Shown in pieces: positions 1 to 7,708 of a stretch of 18,077 nt of DNA. The position numbers and the translations under genes were made by a program. The notes beneath the pieces are model-generated. The model did not search any database and had not been told where the DNA came from. It was given only the letters and a program-made list of their open reading frames with translations. Numbering within the stretch: position 1 is the stretch's first letter; the number at the start of each line of letters is the position of its first letter. The stretch is from Chromatiaceae bacterium (GTDB lineage Bacteria; Pseudomonadota; Gammaproteobacteria; Chromatiales; Chromatiaceae), in NCBI GenBank assembly GCA_016880695.1, contig JAEHCY010000201.1, positions 1 through 18,077 on the forward strand. Direction: 5' to 3'.

Positions 1-2
1 CC

Positions 3-932
3 AGCAACTTCGATCGCGAGTTCCAGGGCACGGTCACGGTGCGCCGAGCGCTGCAGCGCTCGCTCAACGTCCCGGCGGTGCGGTTGCTCGATGCGGTGGG
101 TCCGGCGCGGCTGGTCGGGCGCCTGCGCCGGGCCGGCGCGGAGCCGGTGCTCTCGGAGCTGTCTCCGGCGGGACTCGCCATCGGTCTCGGCGGGGTCGGG
201 GTGCGCCTCACCGATCTGGTGACCCTGTACGCGGCCATCGCCCGTGGCGGTGCTCCAGTGATGCTGAGGGAAACCCGGGATGGGCCGCCACCGGCCGCTG
301 CGCAACCGCCGGTGCTGGACCAGCGGGCCGCCTGGTACGTTGCCTCCATCCTCTCCGGGGTGCCCGGGCCCAGCGGCGTCGCCCCGGATGGACTGGCCTT
401 CAAGACCGGCACCTCCTACGGCTACCGCGATGCCTGGGCGGTGGGCTTCGATGGGGCGCACGTGGTGGGTGTCTGGGCGGGACGGGCCGATGGCGCGCCG
501 GTTGCGGGGCTCACCGGCATCGACATCGCCGCTCCCCTCCTGATCGATACCTTCACGCGGCTCGGCCGGCGGGTTCCCCTTGCCGAGCCACCGCCCGGCA
601 TCCTGACCGTCGCCACGGCGGGTCTGCCGCCGCCCCTGCGCCATGTGGGCGGACCCCGTGGCGGCGATGCGCTCGGGGCGGAGGCCCCCGAGATCGCCTT
701 CCCGCCGCCGGGGTCGCGCATTGCACTGGTGGGGGAGGGGGGTGCTCGGCGGTTCACGCTCAAGGTGCGCAATGGCAGCCCGCCCTTTACCTGGTTCGCC
801 AACGGCGCCCCGGTGGCCCGGGAGCCCTTCGCCCGCACCGCCCAGTGGAGTCCGGACGGCCCGGGCTTCACCACCCTCTCGGTGGTGGATGGACGGGGTC
901 GGGCGAGCCGAGTGCAGGTGTTTCTTGAGTGA
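3..932 (+). CDS. pbpC: Penicillin-binding protein 1C, C-terminal part (5' end outside window)
   Basis: This is the 3' part of a bifunctional peptidoglycan synthase gene, read in frame from base 3; the glycosyltransferase half and the catalytic SxxK serine lie outside the window. What remains is the end of the transpeptidase domain and a C-terminal domain. The SxN motif appears as SLN at 60-68 and the KTG motif at 402-410, within KTGTSYGYRDAW, the form typical of PBP1C rather than PBP1a or PBP1b. The last 80 or so residues, from about base 690, look like the BiPBP_C beta domain of the PbpC family (ends RVQVFLE). The protein would act in the periplasm, anchored to the inner membrane by an N-terminal helix not seen here. 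In many proteobacteria pbpC sits beside an alpha-2-macroglobulin gene; none follows it here, so any such partner must be upstream. Family assignment is firm. Confidence 0.9.
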   Translation, partial: SNFDREFQGTVTVRRALQRSLNVPAVRLLDAVGPARLVGRLRRAGAEPVLSELSPAGLAIGLGGVGVRLTDLVTLYAAIARGGAPVMLRETRDGPPPAAAQPPVLDQRAAWYVASILSGVPGPSGVAPDGLAFKTGTSYGYRDAWAVGFDGAHVVGVWAGRADGAPVAGLTGIDIAAPLLIDTFTRLGRRVPLAEPPPGILTVATAGLPPPLRHVGGPRGGDALGAEAPEIAFPPPGSRIALVGEGGARRFTLKVRNGSPPFTWFANGAPVAREPFARTAQWSPDGPGFTTLSVVDGRGRASRVQVFLE

Positions 933-1060
933 GGGGGAGCCTTGGTGAGACCATCGAGGCGAATGCCGATCACCCTGTGGCGCACGCGGTGGCCCACCAC
1001 TGGGCGTCGGCGATCTCGCGGCGCCGCCAGGTGCCCGCCCGTTTGCCGTTGCTCTTGTGC

Positions 1061-1066
1061 AGGAGA
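1061..1066 (+). promoter_or_regulatory. Ribosome binding site that fixes the lipoprotein start
   Basis: AGGAGA lies 7 nt before the ATG at 1074. The open frame extends upstream to about 942, but that extension is arginine-rich and lacks signal-peptide character. This site supports starting at 1074, directly before the lipoprotein signal sequence. Confidence 0.7.
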
Positions 1067-1073
1067 TAAGCCG

Positions 1074-1649
1074 ATGCATCCTCCACGCGGATCGTCCGCA
1101 GTCGGTCGCTATCGGGCGGCTTTCCTTGCGGTGGCGCTGTTGGTGAGCGCCTGCGAGCGGCCGGCAACCGCCCCCCCGGTTGTCGCTACCCCGGGGGAAC
1201 GGTTGAGCTTTGCGGGCACCTGGACGGCCACCGGCACCCGCCAGACGCTCCTGCTGGAGCCGGGCCACCGGGCGGCGATCTTCAAATTGAGCGGCTCGCT
1301 GCTGTTGACTGGAGACCAGCGGCCGAGCCTGGGTTTCAAGTCGGAGGTCATCGGTTTCTCCGATACTCTGAACGGCCTACAGGCCCGCAGCGTCTGGACC
1401 GACGCCCAGGGCGAGCGGGTGTTCAGCGAGCTTCGGGGCGAAGAGGTTGACCCGGGTAAGCTCGTAGAGGGCAGGTTTCTCGGGGGGACGGGTCGCTACG
1501 CGGGGGTGTCCGGGGAATATACGTTCACCTGGCGCTACCTGGTGGATAACGAGGACGGCGAGGTGAGCGGGCGGGTGGTCGGTCTGCAGGGCTGGGCGCG
1601 CCTGGGCGCGCCTGGCGCTGTCGCGCCCGCTGCGGGAGGTCAACCATGA
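1074..1649 (+). CDS. Small predicted lipoprotein, possible allene-oxide-cyclase/dirigent-like barrel
   Basis: The predicted protein has 191 residues. The N-terminus is a lipoprotein signal: basic residues, a hydrophobic stretch (about 15-24) and the lipobox LVSAC with the lipidated cysteine at residue 27, so the mature protein should sit on a membrane facing the periplasm. The rest alternates short hydrophobic and polar segments, as in a beta-barrel. The segment GRFLGGTGRYAGVSGEYTF (about 145-163) resembles the turn-rich motif of small allene-oxide-cyclase/dirigent-like or DUF3224-like barrels; this is a family-level guess and no function is implied. The C-terminus is rich in Ala, Gly and Pro and is partly encoded by a tandem 10-bp repeat. 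The stop overlaps the start of the downstream transporter (ATGA), so the two are probably translated together. The start was chosen on the AGGAGA site and the signal peptide. Confidence 0.72.
   Translation: MHPPRGSSAVGRYRAAFLAVALLVSACERPATAPPVVATPGERLSFAGTWTATGTRQTLLLEPGHRAAIFKLSGSLLLTGDQRPSLGFKSEVIGFSDTLNGLQARSVWTDAQGERVFSELRGEEVDPGKLVEGRFLGGTGRYAGVSGEYTFTWRYLVDNEDGEVSGRVVGLQGWARLGAPGAVAPAAGGQP
1592..1618 (+). repeat. Short tandem repeat, 10-bp unit, two copies plus a partial third
   Basis: CTGGGCGCGC occurs at 1592-1601 and again at 1602-1611, followed by CTGGCGC. It encodes part of the Ala/Gly/Pro-rich tail of the small lipoprotein. A change of one unit would shift the frame and could disturb the overlap with the downstream transporter gene. 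The copy number is read directly; any role is unproven. Confidence 0.6.
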
Positions 1650-3061
1650 ATGCGCCCGATTCCAGAGACCAGATAACCGCTCGGCAAATGGTGCCGGTGA
1701 TCCTGGCAATCGGCATCTGGTTCTCGCCGATTCCCGAGGGGCTAACGGCCGATGCCTGGCACCTCTTTGCCATTTTCGTCTCCGCGATCCTCGCCGTCAT
1801 CATCAATGCCTTCCCGCTCCTGACCTCGGCCCTGTTAGCGGGCTCCGCGGCCGTGCTCACCGATACGCTCGATCCGGCCAAGGCCTTCGCCGGCTTTGCC
1901 AACCCAAGCGTGCTCCTGGTGGTGGTCGCCTTTCTCGTCGCTCAGGCGGTGGTCCAGTGCGGGCTCGGGAGGCGGATCAGTCTGCACGTGGTCGAACGGT
2001 TCGGGAAATCGACACTCGGGCTGGGCTACAGCATCTTCATCACCGACGCCTTGATTGCGCCCGGTTTCCCGAGCAACACCTCGCGCGGCGGCGTGCTCTA
2101 CCCGATCATCCTCGCCCTCGCCCAGGGCAGCGGCTCGGTGCCCGACGACGAGGGCCGACGCCGCCTGGGCGGCTTCCTGATGTTCTGCGGCATGGCCAGC
2201 CTCAGCGTCTCCTCCGCCCTGTGGCTCACCGCCACCTCGGCGAATCCGATCGGCGTGTCGCTGGTGGCGGAGCAGGGTCTGCGGGTCAACTTCGGCTCCT
2301 GGCTGCTCGTCGCATCCGTGCCCGCGCTGGTGGTGATCGGACTGCTTCCGCTGATGCTCTATCGGCTGTTCCCGCCGGGGGTGACCGATACGCCGGATGC
2401 GCCGCAGGCCGCGCGCGAGGCGCTCCGCTCGATGGGATCCCTATCGCGTGACGAATGGATCACCGCCGTGGTGTTTGGATCCATGGTGTGCGCCTGGATC
2501 TTGGGTGGGGCCTTTAATCTCAGCCTCACGGCGGTGGCCATCGCCGGACTCGGGACCCTGCTCGCCACGCGAGTGCTGGCGCTGCGGGATATCCACGAAC
2601 AGGGCGGCACGCTGGCCACCTTTCTCTGGCTGGCGGTACTGTTTGCGCTGAGCGGACAGCTCAACGAGATGGGTTTCATGAGCTACGTCGGCGAAAGGCT
2701 GGCCTTGCTGCTCGGCGACCTCTCCTGGCCGGTCGCCTATGTCGTCCTGCTCCTGCTCTATGTGCTGCTCCATTACCTGTTCGTCAGCCAGTCGGCACAG
2801 GTGCTCGCTCTCCTCGGGGTGTTCCTCGATGTCGGCGTCCAGGCTGGCGTACCCGTGCACCTGATGGGCTTTGCACTGCTGTTCGCCAGCAGCTACTTCT
2901 CGACCCTCACCCCGCAGGGCGGCAGCCAGAACATCATCTTCGCCGCCAGCGGCTATTTGACGCAGCGCGAGCTCTACCGCCTGGGGCTGCTGACCACGGT
3001 CTTCTGCACGCTGGTCTTTCTTGGCATCGGAACCCCTTGGATACTCTGGGTCGGGGGATAG
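1646..3061 (+). CDS. DASS/SLC13 (CitT-like) anion transporter
   Basis: The predicted inner-membrane transporter has 471 residues and about 11-13 hydrophobic segments. It belongs to the divalent anion:Na+ symporter (DASS) family, whose members carry dicarboxylates, citrate, tartrate or sulfate. The first conserved motif is SNT at residues 143-145, followed by TATSANPIG at 195-203. In the second half the expected SNT-like position reads SQS (381-383), then TPQGGSQNII near 422-431 and SGYLTQREL before the last helix. The arrangement fits the CitT/plant DiT branch better than the VcINDY branch, which keeps SNT in both halves. Substrate cannot be read from sequence; a dicarboxylate is the safest guess. 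The gene starts within the stop codon of the lipoprotein gene (ATGA), suggesting one operon. It ends 234 bp before ribF. Confidence 0.88.
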   Translation: MNAPDSRDQITARQMVPVILAIGIWFSPIPEGLTADAWHLFAIFVSAILAVIINAFPLLTSALLAGSAAVLTDTLDPAKAFAGFANPSVLLVVVAFLVAQAVVQCGLGRRISLHVVERFGKSTLGLGYSIFITDALIAPGFPSNTSRGGVLYPIILALAQGSGSVPDDEGRRRLGGFLMFCGMASLSVSSALWLTATSANPIGVSLVAEQGLRVNFGSWLLVASVPALVVIGLLPLMLYRLFPPGVTDTPDAPQAAREALRSMGSLSRDEWITAVVFGSMVCAWILGGAFNLSLTAVAIAGLGTLLATRVLALRDIHEQGGTLATFLWLAVLFALSGQLNEMGFMSYVGERLALLLGDLSWPVAYVVLLLLYVLLHYLFVSQSAQVLALLGVFLDVGVQAGVPVHLMGFALLFASSYFSTLTPQGGSQNIIFAASGYLTQRELYRLGLLTTVFCTLVFLGIGTPWILWVGG

Positions 3062-3295
3062 TCCGCCGCATCGAGAGGCATCTCAGCGCGTCGGGGTAGG
3101 AACCGGGAGAATCGGTTGAGCCTCGTGCGCGATGCCCCTCGGCCCAACCCCACCAGTATCAGCACCACGGCCAGATCCAGGGCGGGGCAGCCACCGAATT
3201 GGAGTTGCTGGCCGGGATGGGTTGGTAAGGGCGCACGGGGCCGCAATTGCGTATACTTCCTTGCTTTTTATCGGATCGGCGGCGGGCTTTCCCCC
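3062..3295. other. Intergenic region before ribF
   Basis: This 234-bp stretch lies between the transporter and ribF. Both strands have open frames here, but they run into neighbouring genes in other frames and show no recognisable domain or ribosome binding site. A TATACT hexamer at 3252-3257 sits 38 bp before the ribF start and could be a -10 box, but no convincing -35 box is found 16-19 bp upstream. Many gammaproteobacteria have murJ immediately before ribF; it is not here. Confidence 0.5.
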
Positions 3296-4243
3296 ATGCA
3301 GGTCATTCGTGGGTTGCACAACCTCCGCATCTCGCACCGGGGATGCGTGGCCACCATCGGCAACTTCGACGGGGTGCACCTGGGGCATCAGGCCGTATTC
3401 CGCAATCTGCTCGAGCATGGACGCGATCTCGGGCTACCGGCCACCGTGATCACCTTCGAGCCGCAGTCGCTTGAATACTTCGCCCCCGACGCGGCCCCGC
3501 CGCGGCTCACGCGCTTGCGGGAGAAACTGCAAGCGCTGAGGGATTCGGGCATCGGGCGCGTGGTCGTGCTCGAATTTGGACCCAAGCTCGCAGCCATGGA
3601 GGCGCATGAGTTCGTGCGGGAACTGCTGGTGGAGGGCCTTGCCGCCCGGTTGCTGTTCGTGGGCGACGATTTTCGCTTCGGCTACCGCCGGATGGGGGAT
3701 TACGCCCTGCTCGAGGAGATGGGGCGGGCGCACGGCTTCGCGGTTTCCAATCTCAATACCGTAACCCAGGGTAATCTCCGGGTGAGCAGCACGCGCATCC
3801 GCGAGGCACTCACCCAGGGGGACATCGAGACGGCCGAAGGTCTGCTGGGGCGGCCTTATCGGATCTGCGGGCGGGTGGCGCATGGGGCGGAGCGGGGCCG
3901 CATGATCGGCTTTCCCACCGCGAACCTCGACCTGCACCGCCGGTTCAGCCCGTTGCGTGGCGTGTTCGCGGTCCTGGTGTATGGTTTGGAAGATGCCCCG
4001 CTCCCCGGCGTGGCCAATATCGGCACCCGGCCGACCGTGAGCGGTGATGCCCGCTACCTGCTTGAGGTGCACCTATTTGACTTCGCGCGCCGGATCTACG
4101 GGGCCCACGTACAGGTGGAGTTTCGGCGCAAACTTCGTGACGAGCGGCGGTTTCCTTCGTTCGAGGCCCTGCGCCGCCAGATCGCACTCGATGCCGGGCT
4201 GGCGCGGGAGGTCCTTGGGCTCGTCCCGATGACCGTCCCTTGA
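3296..4243 (+). CDS. ribF: Bifunctional riboflavin kinase / FAD synthetase
   Basis: RibF phosphorylates riboflavin to FMN and then adenylylates FMN to FAD in the cytoplasm. The 315-residue protein has both domains at normal length. The N-terminal adenylyltransferase shows GNFDGVHLGH (22-31), GDDFRFGYRR and the STRIREAL segment. The C-terminal kinase starts around residue 182 and shows GFPTANL (205-211), part of the nucleotide/metal site. The frame is open upstream of 3296, but the ATG there gives MQVIRGLHNL, matching the usual RibF N-terminus (M-x-x-I-R-G-x-H-N-L), so that start was chosen even though its ribosome binding site is weak. ileS starts 43 bp downstream and lspA overlaps ileS, the conserved ribF-ileS-lspA order. 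Confidence 0.96.
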   Translation: MQVIRGLHNLRISHRGCVATIGNFDGVHLGHQAVFRNLLEHGRDLGLPATVITFEPQSLEYFAPDAAPPRLTRLREKLQALRDSGIGRVVVLEFGPKLAAMEAHEFVRELLVEGLAARLLFVGDDFRFGYRRMGDYALLEEMGRAHGFAVSNLNTVTQGNLRVSSTRIREALTQGDIETAEGLLGRPYRICGRVAHGAERGRMIGFPTANLDLHRRFSPLRGVFAVLVYGLEDAPLPGVANIGTRPTVSGDARYLLEVHLFDFARRIYGAHVQVEFRRKLRDERRFPSFEALRRQIALDAGLAREVLGLVPMTVP

Positions 4244-4266
4244 GGCCGTTTTCTGAATCGATTTTG

Positions 4267-4290
4267 ATGAGTAAAGGCAAGTGGCCGTGA
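4267..4290 (+). other. Possible seven-codon leader ORF overlapping the ileS start
   Basis: An ATG at 4267 opens a frame reading MSKGKWP, with its TGA at 4288-4290 overlapping the GTG start of ileS at 4287 (GTGA). It has no evident ribosome binding site of its own and contains no isoleucine codon, so it is not an attenuation peptide of the usual kind. It may be chance; if translated, it could couple ribosomes onto ileS. Confidence 0.2.
4273..4277 (+). promoter_or_regulatory. Ribosome binding site that decides the ileS start
   Basis: AAAGG lies 9 nt before the GTG at 4287 but only 3 nt before the in-frame GTG at 4281. The spacing favours 4287, which also gives the family-typical N-terminus [11 protein letters not shown]. 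Confidence 0.55.
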
Positions 4291-7118
4291 GCAACTACAA
4301 AGACACCCTCAATCTGCCCAACACGGCGTTTCCGATGAAGGCCAACCTGGCGGAGCGCGAGCCCGACATGCTGCGGCACTGGGAGACGCTCGGTCTCTAC
4401 GCCCGCCTGCGCGAGGTGGCCGCGGGACGCCCCCTGTTCATCCTGCATGATGGCCCGCCCTACGCGAACGGCGAGATCCACATCGGGCATGCGGTGAACA
4501 AGGTGCTGAAGGACATCATCGTCAAGAGCCGCACCCTCGAGGGTTTCGATGCCCCCTTTGTGCCGGGTTGGGACTGCCATGGCCTGCCCATCGAGCTGCA
4601 GGTGGAGAAGAAGGTGGGCAAGCCCGGCGGCAAGGTCACCGCCACCCAGTTCCGCGCGGCATGCCGCCAGTACGCCACCGAGCAGGTGGAGCGGCAGCGG
4701 GCCGACTTCAAGCGCCTCGGCGTCGTCGGTGATTGGGACCATCCCTACCTGACCATGGATTTTCGCTTCGAGGCAGACATCATCCGGGCGCTGGGGCAAA
4801 TCGTGGCCAACGGCCAAGTGCAGAAGTGCTTCAAGCCGGTGCACTGGTGCACCGATTGCCGCTCCGCGCTGGCGGAGGCCGAGGTGGAGTACAAGGACAA
4901 GGAGTCCTACGCCATCGACGTGCGCTTTGCCGTGCTGAGCGAGGATGGCTTGATGGCCCGCTGTCATGCCATCCCCAATGGCCACGGCGATGGCCCTCTG
5001 TCGGTGGTGATCTGGACGACCACCCCCTGGACCCTGCCCGCGAACCATGCGGTTGCCCTGAATGCGGACCTCGAATACGTGGTGGTGCAAACCGAAGGCG
5101 AGCACGGCCGGGAACGTCTCCTGGTGGCGGAGGGGCTACTCAAGGACACCATGGACCGCTGGGGCATCGACCGTTATCACGTGATCGCCTACGGCAAGGG
5201 GTCCGCGTTCGAGGGCCTGCACCTGCAGCATCCTTTCTACGCCCGCGAGGTTCCCATCATCCTCGGCGAGCACGTGACCCTGGAGGCGGGCACCGGGGCG
5301 GTACACACGGCGCCCGGGCACGGCCTGGAGGATTACATCGTCGGGTTGCGCTACGACCTGCCGGTGGATAACCCGGTGGGTGCCGATGGTTGTTTCCTCG
5401 AAAGCACGCCCCTGTTCGCCGGTGAGCACGTCCTCGCCGCCAACGCCCATGTGGTCACCGTCCTGCGCGCCAAGGGGCGGCTGTTGCGCGAGGAGCGCGT
5501 TGCCCACAGCTACCCCCATTGCTGGCGCCACAAAACCCCGATCATTTTCCGCGCCACCCCCCAGTGGTTCATCAACATGGACCGCAAGGGCCTGCGCCGC
5601 GCGGCGCTCGAGGCCATTGGCGAGGTGAGCTGGCTGCCGGACTGGGGTCGGGCGCGGATCGAGGGTATGGTGCAAAACCGCCCCGACTGGTGCATCTCGC
5701 GCCAGCGGGCCTGGGGGGTGCCGATCGCACTCCTGGTCCACAAACAGACCGGCGCCCTGCATCCGGACAGCGCACGATTGCTCGAGGAGGTGGCCCAGCG
5801 GGTGGAACGCGAAGGGGTCGATGCCTGGTTCAATCTCCACCCGGCAGACCTGCTCGATCGCGAACAGGCGGCGGACTATGAGAAGGTGCCTGACGTGCTC
5901 GACGTCTGGTTCGACTCCGGTGTCACCCACGCTTGCGTGCTCGAGCACCGGGCGGGTCTGCGCTCGCCGGCGGATCTGTATCTGGAGGGGTCCGATCAGC
6001 ACCGGGGCTGGTTCCAGTCCTCGCTGCTGGCGGCGGTGGCCATGTACGGTCGGGCGCCCTATCGGGAGGTGCTCACCCACGGTTTCACCGTGGATGCCGA
6101 AGGGCGCAAGATGTCCAAGTCCCTGGGCAACGTGGTGGCCCCCCAGCAGGTCATGCGTACCCTGGGGGCCGATATCATCCGGCTGTGGGTGGCGGCCACC
6201 GATTACCGCGCCGAGATGGGCGTCTCCGATGAGATCCTCAAGCGGACCGCCGATGCCTATCGCCGCATCCGCAACACCGCCCGATTCCTCCTGGCCAACC
6301 TCAACGGTTTCGATCCTGCTCACCATCAGGTGGCGCCCTCCGCCATGATCGAGCTCGATCGCTGGGCGGTGGATCGGGCGTTCCAGCTGCAGGAGGAGAT
6401 CCTCAAGGCCTATCGCGACTACCAGTTCCACCTGATCTACCAAAAGATCCATAATTTCTGTGTGGTGGATCTGGGCGGCTTCTACCTCGACGTGATCAAG
6501 GACCGCCAGTACACCACCCAGGCGGATAGCCTGCCGCGTCGCTCCTGCCAGACCGCCATGTACCACATCCTGGAGGCCCTGGTGCGCTGGTTGGCGCCGA
6601 TCCTGAGCTTCACCGCGGATGAAATCTGGCGGTACATCCCCGGTGAGCGTCCGCCTTCGGTGCTCCTCACCGGCTGGTATCAGGGGCTCTCTGCCCTGGA
6701 TACCGGGGATCCCTTCGACCGCGCCTTCTGGGAGCAGGTGAGCGCGCTGCGGGCGGTGGTCGGCAAGGGCCTCGAGCAGCTCCGTGGCGAGGGGCGCATC
6801 GGCTCATCGCTCGATGCGGAGGTCGATCTCTATTGCGATGACCCGCTACTCCCGTGCCTGGCTGGGCTGGGGGATGAGCTGCGGTTTGTCCTCATCACCT
6901 CCGCTGCCCGTATCCATGCAGAGACGGAGGCCCCCGCGGAGGCCACCGAAAGCGAGATGCCGGGGCTGCGGCTCAGTGTGCGTCCTTCCGAGCACCCCAA
7001 ATGCGTGCGCTGCTGGCACCACCGCGAGGATGTGGGTCAGCACCCCGGCCATCCGGAGCTCTGCGGTCGCTGTGTGGAGAACCTGGAGGGAGCGGGGGAG
7101 GCGCGCCGGTTCGCATGA
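4287..7118 (+). CDS. ileS: Isoleucyl-tRNA synthetase
   Basis: This class I aminoacyl-tRNA synthetase charges tRNA-Ile in the cytoplasm. The protein has 943 residues, the normal size for the bacterial enzyme. The HIGH signature is exact at residues 65-68 and KMSKS at 608-612. Between them lies the CP1 editing domain, with the [13 protein letters not shown] segment that helps remove mischarged valine. After KMSKS come the anticodon-binding helical domain and a C-terminal zinc finger with four cysteines at 906, 909, 926 and 929 (CxxC...CxxC), as in the E. coli-type enzyme rather than the eukaryotic-like mupirocin-resistant form. A GTG at 4281 is an alternative start two codons earlier. The stop overlaps the lspA start (ATGA), so translation of the two is probably coupled. 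Confidence 0.97.
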   Translation: MSNYKDTLNLPNTAFPMKANLAEREPDMLRHWETLGLYARLREVAAGRPLFILHDGPPYANGEIHIGHAVNKVLKDIIVKSRTLEGFDAPFVPGWDCHGLPIELQVEKKVGKPGGKVTATQFRAACRQYATEQVERQRADFKRLGVVGDWDHPYLTMDFRFEADIIRALGQIVANGQVQKCFKPVHWCTDCRSALAEAEVEYKDKESYAIDVRFAVLSEDGLMARCHAIPNGHGDGPLSVVIWTTTPWTLPANHAVALNADLEYVVVQTEGEHGRERLLVAEGLLKDTMDRWGIDRYHVIAYGKGSAFEGLHLQHPFYAREVPIILGEHVTLEAGTGAVHTAPGHGLEDYIVGLRYDLPVDNPVGADGCFLESTPLFAGEHVLAANAHVVTVLRAKGRLLREERVAHSYPHCWRHKTPIIFRATPQWFINMDRKGLRRAALEAIGEVSWLPDWGRARIEGMVQNRPDWCISRQRAWGVPIALLVHKQTGALHPDSARLLEEVAQRVEREGVDAWFNLHPADLLDREQAADYEKVPDVLDVWFDSGVTHACVLEHRAGLRSPADLYLEGSDQHRGWFQSSLLAAVAMYGRAPYREVLTHGFTVDAEGRKMSKSLGNVVAPQQVMRTLGADIIRLWVAATDYRAEMGVSDEILKRTADAYRRIRNTARFLLANLNGFDPAHHQVAPSAMIELDRWAVDRAFQLQEEILKAYRDYQFHLIYQKIHNFCVVDLGGFYLDVIKDRQYTTQADSLPRRSCQTAMYHILEALVRWLAPILSFTADEIWRYIPGERPPSVLLTGWYQGLSALDTGDPFDRAFWEQVSALRAVVGKGLEQLRGEGRIGSSLDAEVDLYCDDPLLPCLAGLGDELRFVLITSAARIHAETEAPAEATESEMPGLRLSVRPSEHPKCVRCWHHREDVGQHPGHPELCGRCVENLEGAGEARRFA

Positions 7119-7612
7119 TGGGGTCGCGGCGGGGGATGTTGCGCTGGCTTTGGCTGTCGGTGGTGGTGGTGGGGCTCGATCAACTGACCAAGGCGCTGGC
7201 GGAGGAGTGGTTGCCGCCCTATGAGCCCTTGGAACTGTTGCCGTTTCTCAACCTCAGGCTCATGTATAACGAAGGGGCAGCCTTCAGCTTTCTCAGCCAG
7301 GCGGGGGGGTGGCAGCGCTGGTTCTTCGTGGCGGTGGGTGTGGTGGTGACAGGGATTTTGGTCGCCTGGCTGCGGGGCCTCAAGTCCGGGGAACGCTGGC
7401 AGGCGCTGGGGCTGTCCCTGATCGTGGGCGGAGCGGTGGGGAACCTCATCGACCGGATCCTCTACGGGCGGGTAGCGGATTTCATCGACGTCTACGTCGG
7501 GCGCTGGCACTGGCCGGCCTTCAATCTGGCGGATTCCGCCATCACGGTGGGCGTGGTGCTGCTCCTGATCGACGCCCTGCGGGAAGCGCGAGCGCCACGG
7601 ACGGCGGACTGA
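7115..7612 (+). CDS. lspA: Lipoprotein signal peptidase (signal peptidase II)
   Basis: LspA is an inner-membrane aspartyl protease that removes the signal peptide from diacylglyceryl-modified prolipoproteins. The 165-residue protein has four hydrophobic segments. The conserved NEGAAFS motif is at 52-58 and GNLIDR at 109-114. The two catalytic aspartates are D122 (in GRVADF) and D140 (in FNLADSA), at the spacing known for the family. The ATG at 7115 overlaps the ileS stop; further ATG codons at 7118 and 7136 are possible, but the first fits the overlap. Likely substrates include both lipoproteins predicted in this window. The next gene is not fkpB or ispH, the usual followers of lspA in this class. 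Confidence 0.96.
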   Translation: MMGSRRGMLRWLWLSVVVVGLDQLTKALAEEWLPPYEPLELLPFLNLRLMYNEGAAFSFLSQAGGWQRWFFVAVGVVVTGILVAWLRGLKSGERWQALGLSLIVGGAVGNLIDRILYGRVADFIDVYVGRWHWPAFNLADSAITVGVVLLLIDALREARAPRTAD

Positions 7613-7708
7613 GAAGCGGGGCTCGTCGGTTCCGCCCATCCGCCCGCCATGCCAGAGTCCGGGCTAGTGAAGGTTATATTCTAGGGCGGTCGAGCAGGAG
7701 GTATCGCC

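Noticed and set aside
942..1073. Upstream extension of the lipoprotein gene
   Set aside because: It is arginine-rich and would bury the signal peptide. AGGAGA before 1074 supports the later start. I see nothing else in the 933-1073 gap.
970..1167. 65-codon minus-strand frame between pbpC and the lipoprotein gene
   Set aside because: The end looked protein-like, but it overlaps the well-supported lipoprotein start and has no signal or domain.
3945..5105. 386-codon open frame on the minus strand
   Set aside because: It spans the ribF-ileS junction in antisense, and both genes are certain.
5136..6566. 476-codon open frame on the minus strand
   Set aside because: It is antisense to ileS and has no recognisable domain or start signal.
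7613..7708. Full sigma-70 promoter before the SQR-like gene
   Set aside because: TATATT could be a -10 box, but none of the 16-19 bp spacings gives a -35-like hexamer.
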